Source of the DNA: Hormiphora californensis
Taxonomy: Eukaryota > Ctenophora > Tentaculata > Cydippida > Pleurobrachiidae
DNA length: 64,000 nucleotides
Assembly (NCBI GenBank): GCA_020137815.1
Contig: CM035357.1
Coordinates: forward strand, 6,622,034-6,686,033
Direction: 5' to 3'
The number at the start of each line of letters is the position of its first letter. The stretch's first letter is position 1. Positions 46,718 to 61,618 of this stretch are shown here, piece by piece. A program made the position numbers and the translations under genes. Under the pieces are notes generated by a model. The model saw nothing but the letters and a program-made list of their open reading frames with translations, searched no databases and was not told the origin of the DNA.

Positions 46718-46733
46718 ATAGTAGTCAAGTAGT

Positions 46734-48158
46734 ATGAGTGAAGCAGCAGCTGAGAGGATAACCAGCACTCTTGACGTTGCTAACATGTTACCTGTTATTA
46801 TCGCTATTGTAATAGTCATCCTCTCATTTCTACTGATCAAACAACTGGGAAGGACCAAGGGGAATAATGTCATTCTTTATGGGATAGAGGGTGCAGGTAA
46901 GAGATCATAGCGCTGGCAAGGAGAGCTAGCTGAATCCCCCAGTATTTTGTGAGCGTGTTAATCACGTGATCTGTGGTGAGAGAGCACTGTAAAGAAGGTG
47001 CTTGTTGTCGCTAAAGTTGCCCATTAGCAGCCGTGGGAGGGCCCCAAAAAGGGAAGATGAGGAAGGAGGAGGAGGGGGGAGAGAGAGGGAGAGGAGGAGA
47101 AAAAAAGGGGGGAGGAGAGGGGGGGAGAAGGGAGAGGGAAAAGAGGGGGGGGGGGAAAAAAGGAAGGGGGAAAAAAAAAGGGAGGGGGGGGGAAAAAGGG
47201 AAAAAAAAAGGGGGAAAAAACCCCAAAAAAAGGGGGCCCCCCCCGGGGGTTTTTTTTTTTTTGGGGGGCCCCCCCCCTTTTTTAAAAAAACCCCCCCCCC
47301 TTTTTTTTTCCCCCCCCCATCTTTTAAAGGTAAAACCCCCCGTTTCCCAAAATTTTTTGTGGGAGGCCAGGATCAGATATCTCTGAAAGAGAACACAGCC
47401 CAACTAGGGGGAACCCCGCCTGTAACTGTGGTTGATATACCTGGAAATGTGAGGCTGAGGAGCGAGATTCAACAAGTGAGTACTGTACTGGGAGTAACTC
47501 TTTCCTTCCTTGTTGTAGTTAGTTGAACGAGTTCGAACAATTTAGTACATAGTTTTGTTATAACCGGAATATGATTTATTCTCCCTATGTAGTACCCATT
47601 CCTAACCTCCCCCCCCCCCAGATACTCCAAGAGTGCCCGAGGGGTGGTACTGGTGGTGGACAGTGGAGAATTTGTCGAGAACAAGAGAGAGACTTGTGAG
47701 GCTCTATTTGAAGTGCTAGTTAACAGTGATATCCAGAAGGCCCGGTGCCCCGTTCTGGTGCTGTGCAATAAGCAGGATTATGAGATGGCACGAGGCGCTG
47801 GAGCCATCCTGGCTACCCTCGAGAGTGAGGTGAGAAGATTTGTGCATTAATAAGTAGCCGATTGATGGAGTAGTTTAGATCGTTTGATCTGTGCTAGTTC
47901 TAAAGGGGTGAAAATTGGGAAGAGAAAAATATGTCTGATAAATTTATCTGATAAATTTCTCCCCTATTTCAGTTGACAGTTCTGAACGATACTGCTGCCT
48001 CCCTGACTGATGACTCTGGATCACAGAAGACCCTTTTCCCTCGTGGCACTGAAATCAAGTTTGAGAAAGTTTCCAATGCTGTGACAGCAGTTGGAGCTAC
48101 CTCTATTGGAGAAGAGGTTGATATTGCATCCCTCAAGCAATGGATTATGGAGCTGTAA
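46734..48158 (+). CDS. SRPRB: SRPRB, signal recognition particle receptor beta subunit, incomplete exon set
   Basis: SRPRB is the ER-membrane GTPase that anchors the SRP receptor alpha subunit. Exon 1 (46734-46896) has a TM segment (about 20-36, PVIIAIVIVILSFLLI) and the start of the P-loop (YGIEGAG). Recognisable later exons are about 47371-47475 (switch II region with VDIPG), 47622-47829 (VLVVDSGEF and the NKQD base-specificity motif) and 47973-48158 (C-terminus, to TAA). The segment with the P-loop GKT and switch I should lie between 46897 and 47370, but there the sequence is homopolymer-like scramble. The 47475/47622 junction is also out of phase, pointing to another indel. The order and motifs leave little doubt about identity; the complete protein cannot be read here. 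Confidence 0.85.
47041..47360. other. homopolymer-scrambled, probably unreliable sequence
   Basis: Long runs of A, G, C and T follow each other almost sorted, with hardly any ordinary sequence between. Similar runs occur next to the assembly gap and at the window end. Frames across it are rich in Gly/Lys/Pro and not credible. Confidence 0.7.
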
Positions 48159-48861
48159 TAAAATGGGCGGGATTAACATTATGTGTGTGTAATAATATTT
48201 CATTTTATTAATTGTGAAAAGGGACGTTTTTTGTGTTTCTACCCGCCAAGTTACGAAATTCACTGTGTTGTCACACGTCAACAGTGGCACGCGCGGTGTC
48301 ATCCTTACAATGATTGACACTGGTCAGGCGCGCGGGATGACGGGGACCGATTGGCACGCGCAAATCTAAATCCGCGCATTTATTCAGAAAAAGTGCGCGC
48401 GTATGTAAGTTTCTAGGAAATTCTAGTCGGAAAATTTCGCTCTGCTTGTTTTTGTTTCAAAATTCAAAATTTTGAGCTTCGTCTGATGTTTTACTGCTAA
48501 ACTATGGTTAGTTTTGCTGCAAAAAAGCTGAATTTAAGCCTTTGAAACATTTCCGGTGTAAATTTTTCGGCTGCAATCGTTGTATATCTCGGTGTGTCAA
48601 TTCATCTCAACAGCCTTCAAGGCTCCCGCTAAGCTTTGAGTCATGTTGATTTCTTCCTTTAGGAAAAACAGAGATATGTCATGAATGGATAGTTAGACGT
48701 TTGAACGAGGCATGTATGGACGATGGTCTTTCATCTTATATTCATGTTTTATATCCTCCAGGAAGGTACATCTCTGCCATTCAACAATCAACACCCCCCC
48801 CCCCAATGAATTAACCTGTTGGTTCGGCTTAGAACTTCCATAAATCTTTGTTTTTTTTCAG
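48159..48861. other. interval between SRPRB and the Ig receptor exons
   Basis: It should contain the SRPRB 3'UTR and the missing 5' exon(s) of the Ig receptor. I could not choose a signal-peptide exon: an ATG near 48714 opens a hydrophobic segment, but its donor phase does not match the next exon. Confidence 0.4.
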
Positions 48862-51636
<2,775 letters not shown>

Positions 51637-52419
51637 GTATGACCGCGCTCTATCCCCGCCCCAACGCTGTGTTTTATACATGCTGAATGTGTGCCATGTG
51701 TTATGTGTGTCTTTGAACGTGCTCGTGTGTCTTTGAACATGTGTGTGTGTGTGCGTGTGTTTCTCTAATATTTTGCACACCTGGTGCCCCTTGTTCAACT
51801 GCAATTCACTCATTGACCCCCCCCCCCCCGTATATCTTTGTCTAGGTCCCCCCACGTGTATCTTGATCTAAGATCCCCCTTGTATTCAATGTCCCACTGT
51901 TATGCGTGTGTGTTCCATGTTACTCCACATCACACAGTTGGGGGGGCTCAGTTAATTGATCCCACTGCTGCACCTGGTCCTATAATCAAGAGAACACCAC
52001 ACTAGCACTACACCGCAATTAACAACATTCAGCAGCTGTTGTGTCGGCATAGTAACGAGGTGTGGGTGTGTCACCATAGTAACAGGGTGTGTGTGACCAT
52101 GGATCGAACTCTAGTAGACATCACTTGACATCATCATCATCACAATCATTATGTTCCAATTTCTGTAAGTTATGTCTGGTACTGCAGTAGTCCTAATTTC
52201 TATAACTACACGACTATATTGTAGTAGGGGTAAAAGGAAGTAAAGGAGAAGGAATATTAAGCATATCTCGGGGTTTAGAGGCCCTCATTATACCACACCC
52301 CCTCCTGCTGCAGCACTACTAAGTCTAACTTTTTTAACCACATTTGTCCCTGGCGTAAGGCATGGTATTAAATTATTTAACACGCCCTTTTTTTTTTTAA
52401 AAAATTTTAAAAAAAAAAA
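51637..52419. other. intron or 3' region of the Ig receptor before the gap
   Basis: A donor GTATGA follows the last exon seen. The rest shows a (TG)n-like tract near 51730-51770, poly(C) near 51820 and no coding sequence I can support. Confidence 0.4.
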
Positions 52420-52519
52420 NNNNNNNNNNNNNNNNNNNNNNNNNNNNNNNNNNNNNNNNNNNNNNNNNNNNNNNNNNNNNNNNNNNNNNNNNNNNNNNNN
52501 NNNNNNNNNNNNNNNNNNN
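52420..52519. other. 100-N assembly gap
   Basis: Exactly 100 unknown bases, the conventional placeholder for a gap of unknown length. Flanks are homopolymer-rich on both sides. Order and distance across it, and the link between the Ig receptor and what follows, are not established by the sequence. Confidence 0.98.
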
Positions 52520-53300
52520 AGGAGGGGAGGGGGATTTAAAAGGGCAAAAAAGGGTAGAATTAAAGGTTTTTATTAGTATGATTTTAATTAAAAAGGGAAG
52601 AAGGGGCAGAGGGGGAAAACAAAACGCAAAAAGGAGGCCACTTTTAGGGGGCACGCAAAAGATGGGGGGAAAGGGGAAGGAGGGACAGGAGTAAATTGGG
52701 GAGCTAAAACGGGAGGAAAAAATTTCCCTTTTACCTATTTTCATTCCAAATAAACCCAAATTCAATAGTTTAAACCCCCAAACCACGGGATTTAGGTTAA
52801 TTTTGGGTTTTTTTTTCCCCTTCCCTCCTTTATGGTGATTTTAAAAGTTAAATTTTTTTTTTGTGGGGGTTTGTTTTTTTTTTTTTGGTGTTTTTAAAAG
52901 GCGGACCCTATAGGCAATTTCCGGAGGGGGAAAGGGTTTGGGAAAATGCGATTTCTCGTAAATTAAATAAAAAAGGGAACTTGCCGTCAGCACAACTTTT
53001 TTCCCTCCTGTTGGGTGAAGGAATTTTTGGCCCTTTGGTTTTTAATTTTTTTTACCCTTTTGTGGATTTTGGGGGTTGTGAAGTTCCCCCCCTTGCCACA
53101 ATTTGTAAATTCGGTTGCCAACTTGGGGGTGTAAAAGGGTTTGGATATGAGGGGGAAGAGAGAGAGGAGGGGGGGGAGGGAGTAAGGAGGGGGGGTTTAA
53201 AGAAAGGAGCAGAAAAGGGGGGGGGGGGGGTTAAAATTTTTGGGGGGGGTAAATTTGTACAATTTCTTAAAAGGGACCTCATTTGCCCCATTTTTTCATT
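52520..53300. other. low-quality sequence beside the gap
   Basis: Purine-only and T/G-only runs predominate, and no domain can be recognised in the frames that cross it. Probably consensus from noisy reads; quality improves after about 53300. Confidence 0.65.
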
Positions 53301-55026
53301 AGAACATATGGGGGGTGATTATAAAAATGCTGATTATGGTCGTTATTGCCGGACCTCTGTTTTAATTCTCGTATCTATTTTTAGATCCTTGTTGCACCTG
53401 TCAATGCGATGCTGAATTCCTGAGTCCTGACCACTCGCTCCGTGCAAGAAAGGGTCAGTTCAATGCCTGACAGGTTGATTTGTTTTAACCGTTTGTCACG
53501 CAGTGGCTGCCCCGGCCCCCAGGCAGTATTTGAATGAAATTACTGTTCCGTTACAACTTCAACCGTCTGTCTATAGCTCCATCAGAGGGTTCATTCAGAC
53601 AGATCCGTAATTAACTCCCTAACTGAACCCTTACTCAATTGTCAGGTACATCGCGCGAAGAGGACGGTCTTATATGAGACATTTACTCAACATAACTGGA
53701 CCCTTACTCAACAACTCCCTAACTGAACCCTTATAAAGATGGGGTAAAGATCTTCTAATTCTAAACAGATATATTCAGATAACTGATATTTCTTTGTAAA
53801 GCTATTTTAGTCAGACTAATTACATTATAAGTTACCATTTCTTTACCTAAAATGGGTTGAAACAAGCCACCAGTTTAAATTAAACTACTTTCCCGAATGG
53901 TAGTGAAATGATTCAGTTAAATTTAGCCTGTCTCCCCGTATAATAGGGACCCTATGCGATCTGACAACTCCATTAGGGTTGTCAGATCGCATTCGATTTG
54001 CTTCTACATATTATATAGCCGCTAGAGTCTAACTTTAGTTCTATCATAGACTGATTCGAGAACTCGCTACAATTACTTGACATATTCTTTGAAACGAACC
54101 TGATGTTTGGTTACGAAGTCACCCCTAATATTGCATAGAGGTGAGCTATTATTAACGCAGAGGGGTAATTTCATTACCAACCTGATGTAGACTCTGTAGA
54201 CTCTGTGTGTAGTAGAAGGTGACATGTTAACCAGACCAAGTTTCGTGTTATCTGTCTGCTCTGTTCGGGTAGTATGTTCTCAGATCGTAGTTGGGACAGT
54301 GTCCCCTCTACCCAACATGTCACATCCTGAAATGGGTTGTTGTTGTTGAGTAATGGGTGCAGGTGGGACTCAAAAAGGTTATTGAGTGAGCTGATTTACT
54401 ACCCACACCCAGTGGGTTACCCGCTCTATATCGTGAAAGGGGGAGTAAACCCCAGCTGAGGTAAAGATACCCATAGATTATAGAAATCCATTTATTTCTA
54501 CCCCAATTTGCCCACCACCAATCACTCAATTTACCACTTTAAATCTCTTCTTTTAGAATCCCGCCAGATTACGTCGCGTCGCAATACTGACACCTATAAT
54601 AACTGTCAATCTATTATTGGAAGTGACAACCGTTTTATTGTAACCAATTTATACCGAAGATTTAGAACAATTGTCCGGTACTGATCCTTTGTTCGGTGAA
54701 AGGGGGGGGGGGAGGAGAGTTCGTATATTGTAAAACTTGTACTACTATAATCACTGTTTAGTAGAAAGTGCTAGTAACTATACGGCCAATATACCAGCAG
54801 CTAACAGGTGGCAAGTTAATGAAACCTATATTAATATGAAGCCCTCAAATGCAAACCTAACCGTGTGAAATGTGTGTCTGTAGGAAACCCAAAACATGGT
54901 TCTGTAGTAATCTATTGTATGCTCCAGAGGATGGCATTATATCAAGATAATGAATTTTTAAATAAAATGATCGAAGGTGCTTCAAAGATGCTTGGAGTGA
55001 GAGGATGGGAGATGTATGGTAGTGAA
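53301..55026. other. gene-free stretch
   Basis: No coding sequence is recognised. A clear hairpin at 53953-53987 pairs TGCGATCTGACAAC with its complement across a 7-base loop. The phrase CTAACTGAACCCTTA recurs near 53618 and 53718. A poly(G) run sits near 54703. The C-terminal exons of UTP20 could lie here, but I did not find them. Confidence 0.4.
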
Positions 55027-55030
55027 TTAA

Positions 55031-55923
55031 AGTGAGAGAGAACAGCCCCGATTTTGATGAAACTTGGTCAGAATAGTGTTTGGTGTCTAATTAGAAGTCA
55101 AAAAAATTTTTAGTGCTCAAATTCTAAATTTAGGATTTTTAGGTTTTTAAGGTTTTTCGGCTTTTATGGGTTTCAGGAACGTTCTAGAACAAAATGAATA
55201 AAACCATCTTTCTCGGCATTAAATTCTGCATCGATTATAGTGGTTATAAACCTTTCTATGACGTAAGGTTCAGAAGTTATCGAGAAAAAGCCCAAACGGG
55301 TACATGTGTTAGGGGCGGGTTCATGTATTAGGCTAACCGGCGAACCTCTTGTCAGAACACCATGTTATAGGGTGTCAACGCGTATTGATAAGGAGATCAT
55401 TTTAGTGAAAATTATTTTGATCTGCGATGTCTGTGTAACGAATGAAACCTAAAAAACCTTACTGAATGAAGCATACCCGTTTGGTTAAAACATGTGGTGA
55501 GGTTTTTTAGGTTTCATTCGTTACACAGACATTGCAGATCAAAATAATTTTCACTAAAATGATCTCCTTATCAATACGCGTCGATTGACACCCTATAAAA
55601 TGGTGTTCTGACTAGAGGTTCGCCGGTTAGCCTAAAACATGAACCCGCCCCTAACACATGTACCCGTTTGGGCTTTTTCGCGATAACTTCTGAACCTTAC
55701 GTCATAGAAAGGTTTATAACCACTATAATCGATGCAAAATTTAACGCCGAGAAAGATGGTTTTATTCATTTTGTTCTAGAACGTTCCTGAAACCCATAAA
55801 AGCCGAAAAACCTAAAAATCCTAAATTTAGGATTTGAGCACTAAAAATTTTTTTGACTTCTAATTAGACACCAAACACTATTCTGACCAAGTTTCATCAA
55901 AATCGGGGCTGTTCTCTCTCACT
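55031..55923. mobile_element. 893-bp fold-back transposon flanked by TTAA
   Basis: TTAA flanks each end (55027-55030, 55924-55927). Termini are AGTGAGAGAGAACAGCCCC and its exact complement. Left and right halves are near-identical inverted copies of about 430 bp meeting near 55480, with only single-base differences and a few dozen unpaired central bases. No transposase frame exists. The terminal AGTGAGAG and TTAA match the smaller element at 1270-1633. Confidence 0.85.
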
Positions 55924-55927
55924 TTAA

Positions 55928-56334
55928 TTATAAGATCATTCATAGAGCGAGGGAATAATTCTATCTAAATTGTCTCCCCGGTAGTGGTATCAGGTATAGC
56001 AGGCTGAGTTATCATATTAATATGGGAGCCGGTTCAAGGGCCTATAGTTCCATTAAGGATGTCGGAGCACGTTAATAGATTCTCGTTTTTAAAAGCTATT
56101 TATATATGGATCCTACTTTGCACTGTATCGATCTATTAAAGGACCGTGAGAGCTTAAAGAAATGTTTTATAAGAATCAAATTCTGCAAAAATCGAATTTA
56201 TCTAACTTTTGGCAACCCCATGTTCTTAAATTTTCTAATTTTTTCCTTAGATTAACTATCTATTTAGTGACTAGAAACTAGATATATTAGGGGAGCAAGG
56301 GCTAGATATTATAGGGATTCCCATCCCTACATAC
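55928..56334. other. unassigned sequence downstream of UTP20 exons
   Basis: AT-rich. It begins the UTP20 intron that follows the last exon seen, since a GTATGT donor lies at 56334 on the minus strand. No exon is recognised. Confidence 0.4.
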
Positions 56335-59300
56335 CCGTGAGGGTGAAGAGGTATACTCCATGGTAGATAGACACTGTCCAACCAGTTGGCATGCAGCCTG
56401 TCTGATCCACTGATGGGGATACACCAACAAATCACCTAACTTATCTGAGGGAGAGGGAGGTACATTAACAAGATTAACAACAATATTATGGTAGTAGGAG
56501 ACACTAGCGTGGTACGCGCAAAAAAATGCGCGCCACACACCTGTTATTTTAGGTATGTGGCGAACATTTTTTTGCGTGTACCACGCTAGTGTCTCCCACT
56601 ATGGTACTAAATCAATAAATTGACTAAGGAGCTTTTTGGGAGCTCTGTGTTTCCAGTCTTCAGCTCATGAGAGGTACAATTGTAGCCAATAAAAGGTGTT
56701 ATATACGCAGTCTCTCCAGGGGGGTTGTGTAAATTGAGTTGCTTAGCAACAATCTCAGTTCACAATTCATAACTTACCAACCACCATCTTTGGTAGGTCC
56801 TTTCCCTCTGTCAGTTTGAGTAGGTTGACAATGGCCGTGTAGAGCACCTAGAAAGAGAAAGGGGGATAGAGAGATGGGGGATAGAGAGAGGGGGGGGATA
56901 GAGAGATAGAGAAAGTTGTTTGACCATTTTCAAGAGCACAAAAAACTCTTTAGTTATTCGAATATTGATAGATCAGACCTTTTAGAGAGTATCAGTAGGC
57001 ACTATAGACAAGGGTACTTTCAAATGAGCCTTTTAGGAAACATTTTACAGTATTTAATGGAACCTGTCAGCCCTCAACTGTTTGCTCTGGTATTATATTC
57101 TCAGATTCATCAGCTGTATAATAATGCAGATCAATGATCACACACTCTTGTGTGTTAATGCTCTTTTGTGTTGTCGTGATTTACTATTTGTAGTAGGCAT
57201 ATATTATATAGTGATAATATAGTGCTAATATGTAGTCAACTTCCATACAACAAAACATTGTGGCGTTTACTCGAACTTAGTCTGTATAAGAGAGGTACCT
57301 GTCAGCTCTCTTGCACCGGGGCGTGATGCACAGAAACCTGACAAGTATAACCTCTCTCTCACTGAGGGGTCAGAACATGACAACCTAGGTCCTAGAGTTG
57401 CTGGACCCTCTCTTAACTATTAGAATATGACATCCTAGGTCCTAGAATATGACAACCTAGATCGTTACTGGACCGGCAGGAGGGCCAGGGGCACTATCTC
57501 TCTCTTTGTAAGCCTAGCTAGTAGTTATACCTGATCACGCACGGTAGTACTGGCCTCATTCTCACCATCAGTCAGTGTGCAGTGGGTTGCTATCACACCC
57601 GATAGCAGGGACACAAAACCTAAAAAGTGTTGAGTTATTGAGATTTAATACAAAAGTCAAAAAGCAAAAGCAAAGATAATTTGGGTAAGGGAAGTGAATG
57701 AGGAAGAGATTTAGCGATGATATTTAGCTATACAAGGGTATGATATTACAGGGGGGGGGGGTCGGGTGACAATAATACAGTTTTAGAACTAGATAATATA
57801 ATAGACGATATGGTACGCGTGAGAATCTATTCAGCATCTCATTTTGCTTTTAGCTAAGAGCTGATACATTAGTATCATTAGTGTCAATGGCGCTCCCAGA
57901 GACTTGGAAACTGCTAAGGGATAATGGCCAATGTATTATCCGGTAGTGGTAAGATATATCACTAAACTATTGATCCTTATTGAAGGCTAACATAATTCAG
58001 TACCAAAGAACCCCCCTCTCAGTCTAGATAGAATTCCCCATCTCAGTCTAGATTTAAACTTACCGTTTGCTCGTTTAGCAGTTGCTTGATCGTGCAGAAT
58101 ACCTATCAACTGTACTCCCAAGTATCTGTGCTTTACCTGTTAACAAGATAGATCAGCAATTATTTGTCTCACAAGACACTGCCCTCTCCGAGTGTGTGTG
58201 ACATTACAGTCATGTTGTAGTACAAGTAACTTCATTGTTAAGGGATGACAAGTAATTGTTAATCAATTCAACACCTCGAATTTTCATGGTGTTTCATACC
58301 TTTTTATCAGTAGACCAGCTGTCTATCACAGTGAATATCTTGTTCTGGTGCTCCTCAGGAGATCTTCTCACCAGAGAACTGACTATCAAACCTAGAGAAC
58401 GGAATATTATTGAGTTTCACAGATTAAAGAGAAACAACGACTTTGCAGTACTAATGGTTTCCCAGTTCTGTTTTTATAACATGTTGTCTAGAGTATGGGG
58501 CGGAGTTTCTATATTATGCTCTATTTTTACTCCTTTCCCGCTAAACTATGGCTTGTACATGTCAAAAACTTTTAAATTTAAGGGAGGCCGGAGGAAATAG
58601 ATTTAATACCACTGTATGCACCTTTCTGAACTTCCTCGCTGCTCTTTCTAATACTCAGTGACTCCAACTAAATAATATGCAACCTATAAGGACTCATTTG
58701 TTTGCCATTTTTAGGACTGATTTGATTCACACGCCACGTGGTTACTGCTAAATTAACTTTCAGAGTGTCATAATTCCCACCCAACTTACCTGTCAAGTTT
58801 TAATACATGACTTGCTGTCCGCAGAGAGTTAATAAATGTCAAATGGGTTAACCACCGTGCAGTCGAAGGAACCCCGACGGAATTTTCAGGAATGTTAGGG
58901 GAGAAGCAGAGAGATAGAGTAAAGTATGCGTGATTTATTATACCACTTGACTAGTGATGCCTGACAACTTAATTAAGCAATATTGTGAAAGCGGATGTTG
59001 GTGTTAAATTATTCAAGGGGAACCAGTGAGGTTAGAATATCAAAAATCCATTACTGAGTGATATTGTGACTATAGAGCCTAGATAGTATAGACCTCACAT
59101 TCATACAATACGACTGGTACTATCCTCAATAATACATCTTTCAATGGGGGTTGCTTTTAGTGCCCTGCAGCCACACCTTGTAGTAACCTCTATCTCTCTA
59201 TCTCAACAGCTGCTTTCATACACTCGTGTGACCCTCTGCTAACCAGCCGCTAACCCACACTCGTGTGACCCACTGCTAATCTCAACAGCTGCTTATCTAA

Positions 59301-59549
59301 AACTCAACGGCTGCCTACACCCGTGTGACCCACACCCCCTGCTAACCAGCCGTTATCCCACACTCCTGTGACCCCCTCCCCAACTCACCGGCTGCCTTCC
59401 TGCACTCCACATTATCATCTGACACAATAACAGCAGCAAGACTCATGAAGAATACCAGGGAGTACTCAGAGAGGGTGTCGGGTGGTAACCTACTGATAAC
59501 CATGTTAACCAGCTCCAGGGCTGATAACCGTCCATCTTTGAAACCATAC
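56335..59549 (-). CDS. UTP20: UTP20, U3 snoRNP/SSU-processome component, six internal exons
   Basis: UTP20 is a giant HEAT-repeat nucleolar protein of the small-subunit processome, needed for 18S rRNA maturation. Exons 59389-59549, 58300-58391, 58064-58136, 57531-57619, 56778-56847 and 56335-56444 join with agreeing phases (1, 0, 1, 0, 1). They encode about 198 residues from the C-terminal part. Family features are YGFKDGRLSALELVNMVI, the SDDNVECRKAA block, the TDKKVKHRYLGVQLIGIL helix pair, and LLVYPHQWIRQAACQLVGQC, which corresponds to the PHxWVxxxAxQxxG HEAT motif near the human C-terminus. Both ends are missing: upstream exons should lie beyond 59549 and were not found in this window, and downstream exons were not found below 56335. 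Introns are 160-1000 bases and one carries a MITE. Confidence 0.85.
56494..56599. mobile_element. 106-bp MITE in a UTP20 intron
   Basis: Terminal inverted repeats begin GTAGGAGACACTAGCGTGG and pair with the far end over about 35 bases with two or three mismatches. TA flanks both sides (56492-56493, 56600-56601), the target used by Tc1/mariner elements. It has no coding capacity. Confidence 0.75.
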
Positions 59550-60205
59550 CTGGACAGAGTGGTTGGGGGGTTTAGTTTACCAAGAGGTTGGGGAAGTAAG
59601 CTGGGGGAACCGGGTTTAGCTAGGGGGAAGTGGGGGTGAAATAGGAGGGCTGGACAGGGTGATTGGGTTGGTTACGAAGTCACCCCTAATACCCTGTGTG
59701 AGCTTTTGCGGAGGGTATGGTTGGGGTTAGTTAGGGTTAGCTCGGGGGAATGGGGGTGAAATAGGAGGGCTAGAGGTATATGGGGATTAGATGAAGGTCA
59801 ATCAGTGGAGTTGGTGTCTGGTGATGTTCAAGCAGAGTAAGAATGTTCCCCACTTGGGGTTTTCGATGAAGTTATCACGGCCCTGACCCCCTTGAAAAGA
59901 TAAAACTTCATCTTTGGAGGAAGATGTTGTCGAGTGAAATATTTATGAAGTCTCTTATTAGATAAGATATATTATATCTTATCGGTTATTAGATATATGA
60001 CCGTGGGAAAAGTGGTAGCTATTGTTTCCGATCCCCCGAATCCTTCAAATTGGATCACGTCTCCGTGTGTGGTCGATATATTGACACTTGACAGGGGAGG
60101 AGAAATCATGGCGGGTGTCCTGCTGGTAATTACAGCAGCACCGTATTCATTTGCTACATGTTAAATAGTTGGTATCGTCATGTCTTATATATATATATAT
60201 ATATA
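59550..60205. other. region upstream of the UTP20 exons
   Basis: A minus-strand segment near 59815-59890 is open and preceded by a TTTTCAAG acceptor-like site, but its translation is not convincing as UTP20. A (TA)n tract at about 60186-60205 borders the tandem arrays. Confidence 0.35.
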
Positions 60206-61618
60206 CCTCGACCAAAACGCGGAGTTTTTACGTCAGCCGACCCGAAACCGGATTAAATTTGGCCACCCGCTGGTCTCAGGGCCTCCAAATATGTCAAAAT
60301 ATGGCTGAATTGTCATTTGGGGTCATGCAGACCTTTTAATTACATGTAATTACCCTTTAATTACATGTAATTACATTTTAATTACATGTAATTACTTCCA
60401 ATTACATTCCAATTACTTCAGCACCTCGAGAGCTTTCGAACGCACCCTAGAACACCTTTCTACTCCTTCTAATTGCCGAGTTCTGTATACCCCTTATTTT
60501 GACTGTTTTTCGCGTCCTACCCCTTATAGGTTTGGGTATGGTCATCGCCACACCCCCTATACGTCGCGGGACCTCGAGACCTTTCCAACGAGCCATAGAA
60601 CACCTCTCTACTACTTCAGGGGGCTTCAAAACTTTCACTCTAAAAATATCTATGGTTATGGTTTTATGGTTTATGGTTACCTCGACCAAAACGCGGAGTT
60701 TTTACGTCAGCCGACCCGAAACCTGATTAAATTTGGCCACCCGCTGGTCTCAGAGCCTCCAAATATGTCAAAATATGTCTAAATTGTCATTTGGGGTCAT
60801 TTGGACCTTTTAATTACATGTAATTACCCTTTAATTACATGTAATTACCCTTTAATTACATGTAATTACTTCCAATTACATTCCAATTACTTCAGCACCT
60901 CGAGAGCTTTCGAACGCACCCTAGAACACCTTTCTACTCCTTATAATTGCCGAGTTCTGTATACCCCTTATTTTGACTGTTTTTCGCGTCCTACCCCTTA
61001 TAGGTTTGGGTATGGCCATCGCCACACCCCCTATACGTCGCGGGACCTCGAGACCTTTCCAACGAGCCATAGAACACCTCTCTACTACTTCAGGGGGCTT
61101 CAAAACTTTCACTCTAAAAATATCTATGGTTATGGTTATGGTTTTATCTCGACCAAAACGCGGAGTTTTTACGTCAGCCGACCCGAAACCGGATTAAATT
61201 TGGCCACCCGCTAGTCTCAGGGCCTCCAAATGTGTCAAAATATGTTTAATTTTCATTTGGGGTCATTTAGACCTTTTAATTACATTTAATTACCATTTAA
61301 TTACATGTAATTACATTTTAATTACATGTAATTACTTTCAATTACATTCCAATTACTTCAGTACCTCGAGAGCTTTCGAACGCACCCTAAAACACCTTTC
61401 TACTGCTTCTAATTGCCGAGATCTGTATACCCCTTATTTTGACTGTTTTTCGCGTCCTACCCCTTATAGGTTTGGGTATGGCCATCGCCACACCCCCTAT
61501 ACGTCGCGGGACCTCGAGACCTTTCCAACGAGCCATAGAACACCTCTCTACTACTTCAGGGGGCTTCAAAACTTTCACTCTAAAAATATCTATGGTTTTA
61601 TGGTTTTATGGTTATGGT
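60206..61618. repeat. three tandem copies of a unit of about 470 bp
   Basis: Copies start CTCGACCAAAACGCGGAG at about 60206, 60680 and 61147. Each contains two or three TAATTACATGTAATTA palindromes, two diverged blocks with ...AACACCTTTCTACT... and ...AACACCTCTCTACT..., and ends in (GGTTAT)n-like sequence. Copies are about 95% identical. Recurrent frames of 60-137 codons occur at the same place in each copy without a domain match. Confidence 0.9.

Noticed and set aside
46195-46732. Open frames on both strands with VVVTPTLPPIL-type repeats
   Set aside because: They follow from the 33-bp minisatellite period; no start context or domain.
52861-53415. 184-codon Gly/Phe-rich frame
   Set aside because: Runs through low-quality sequence next to the gap; no recognisable domain.
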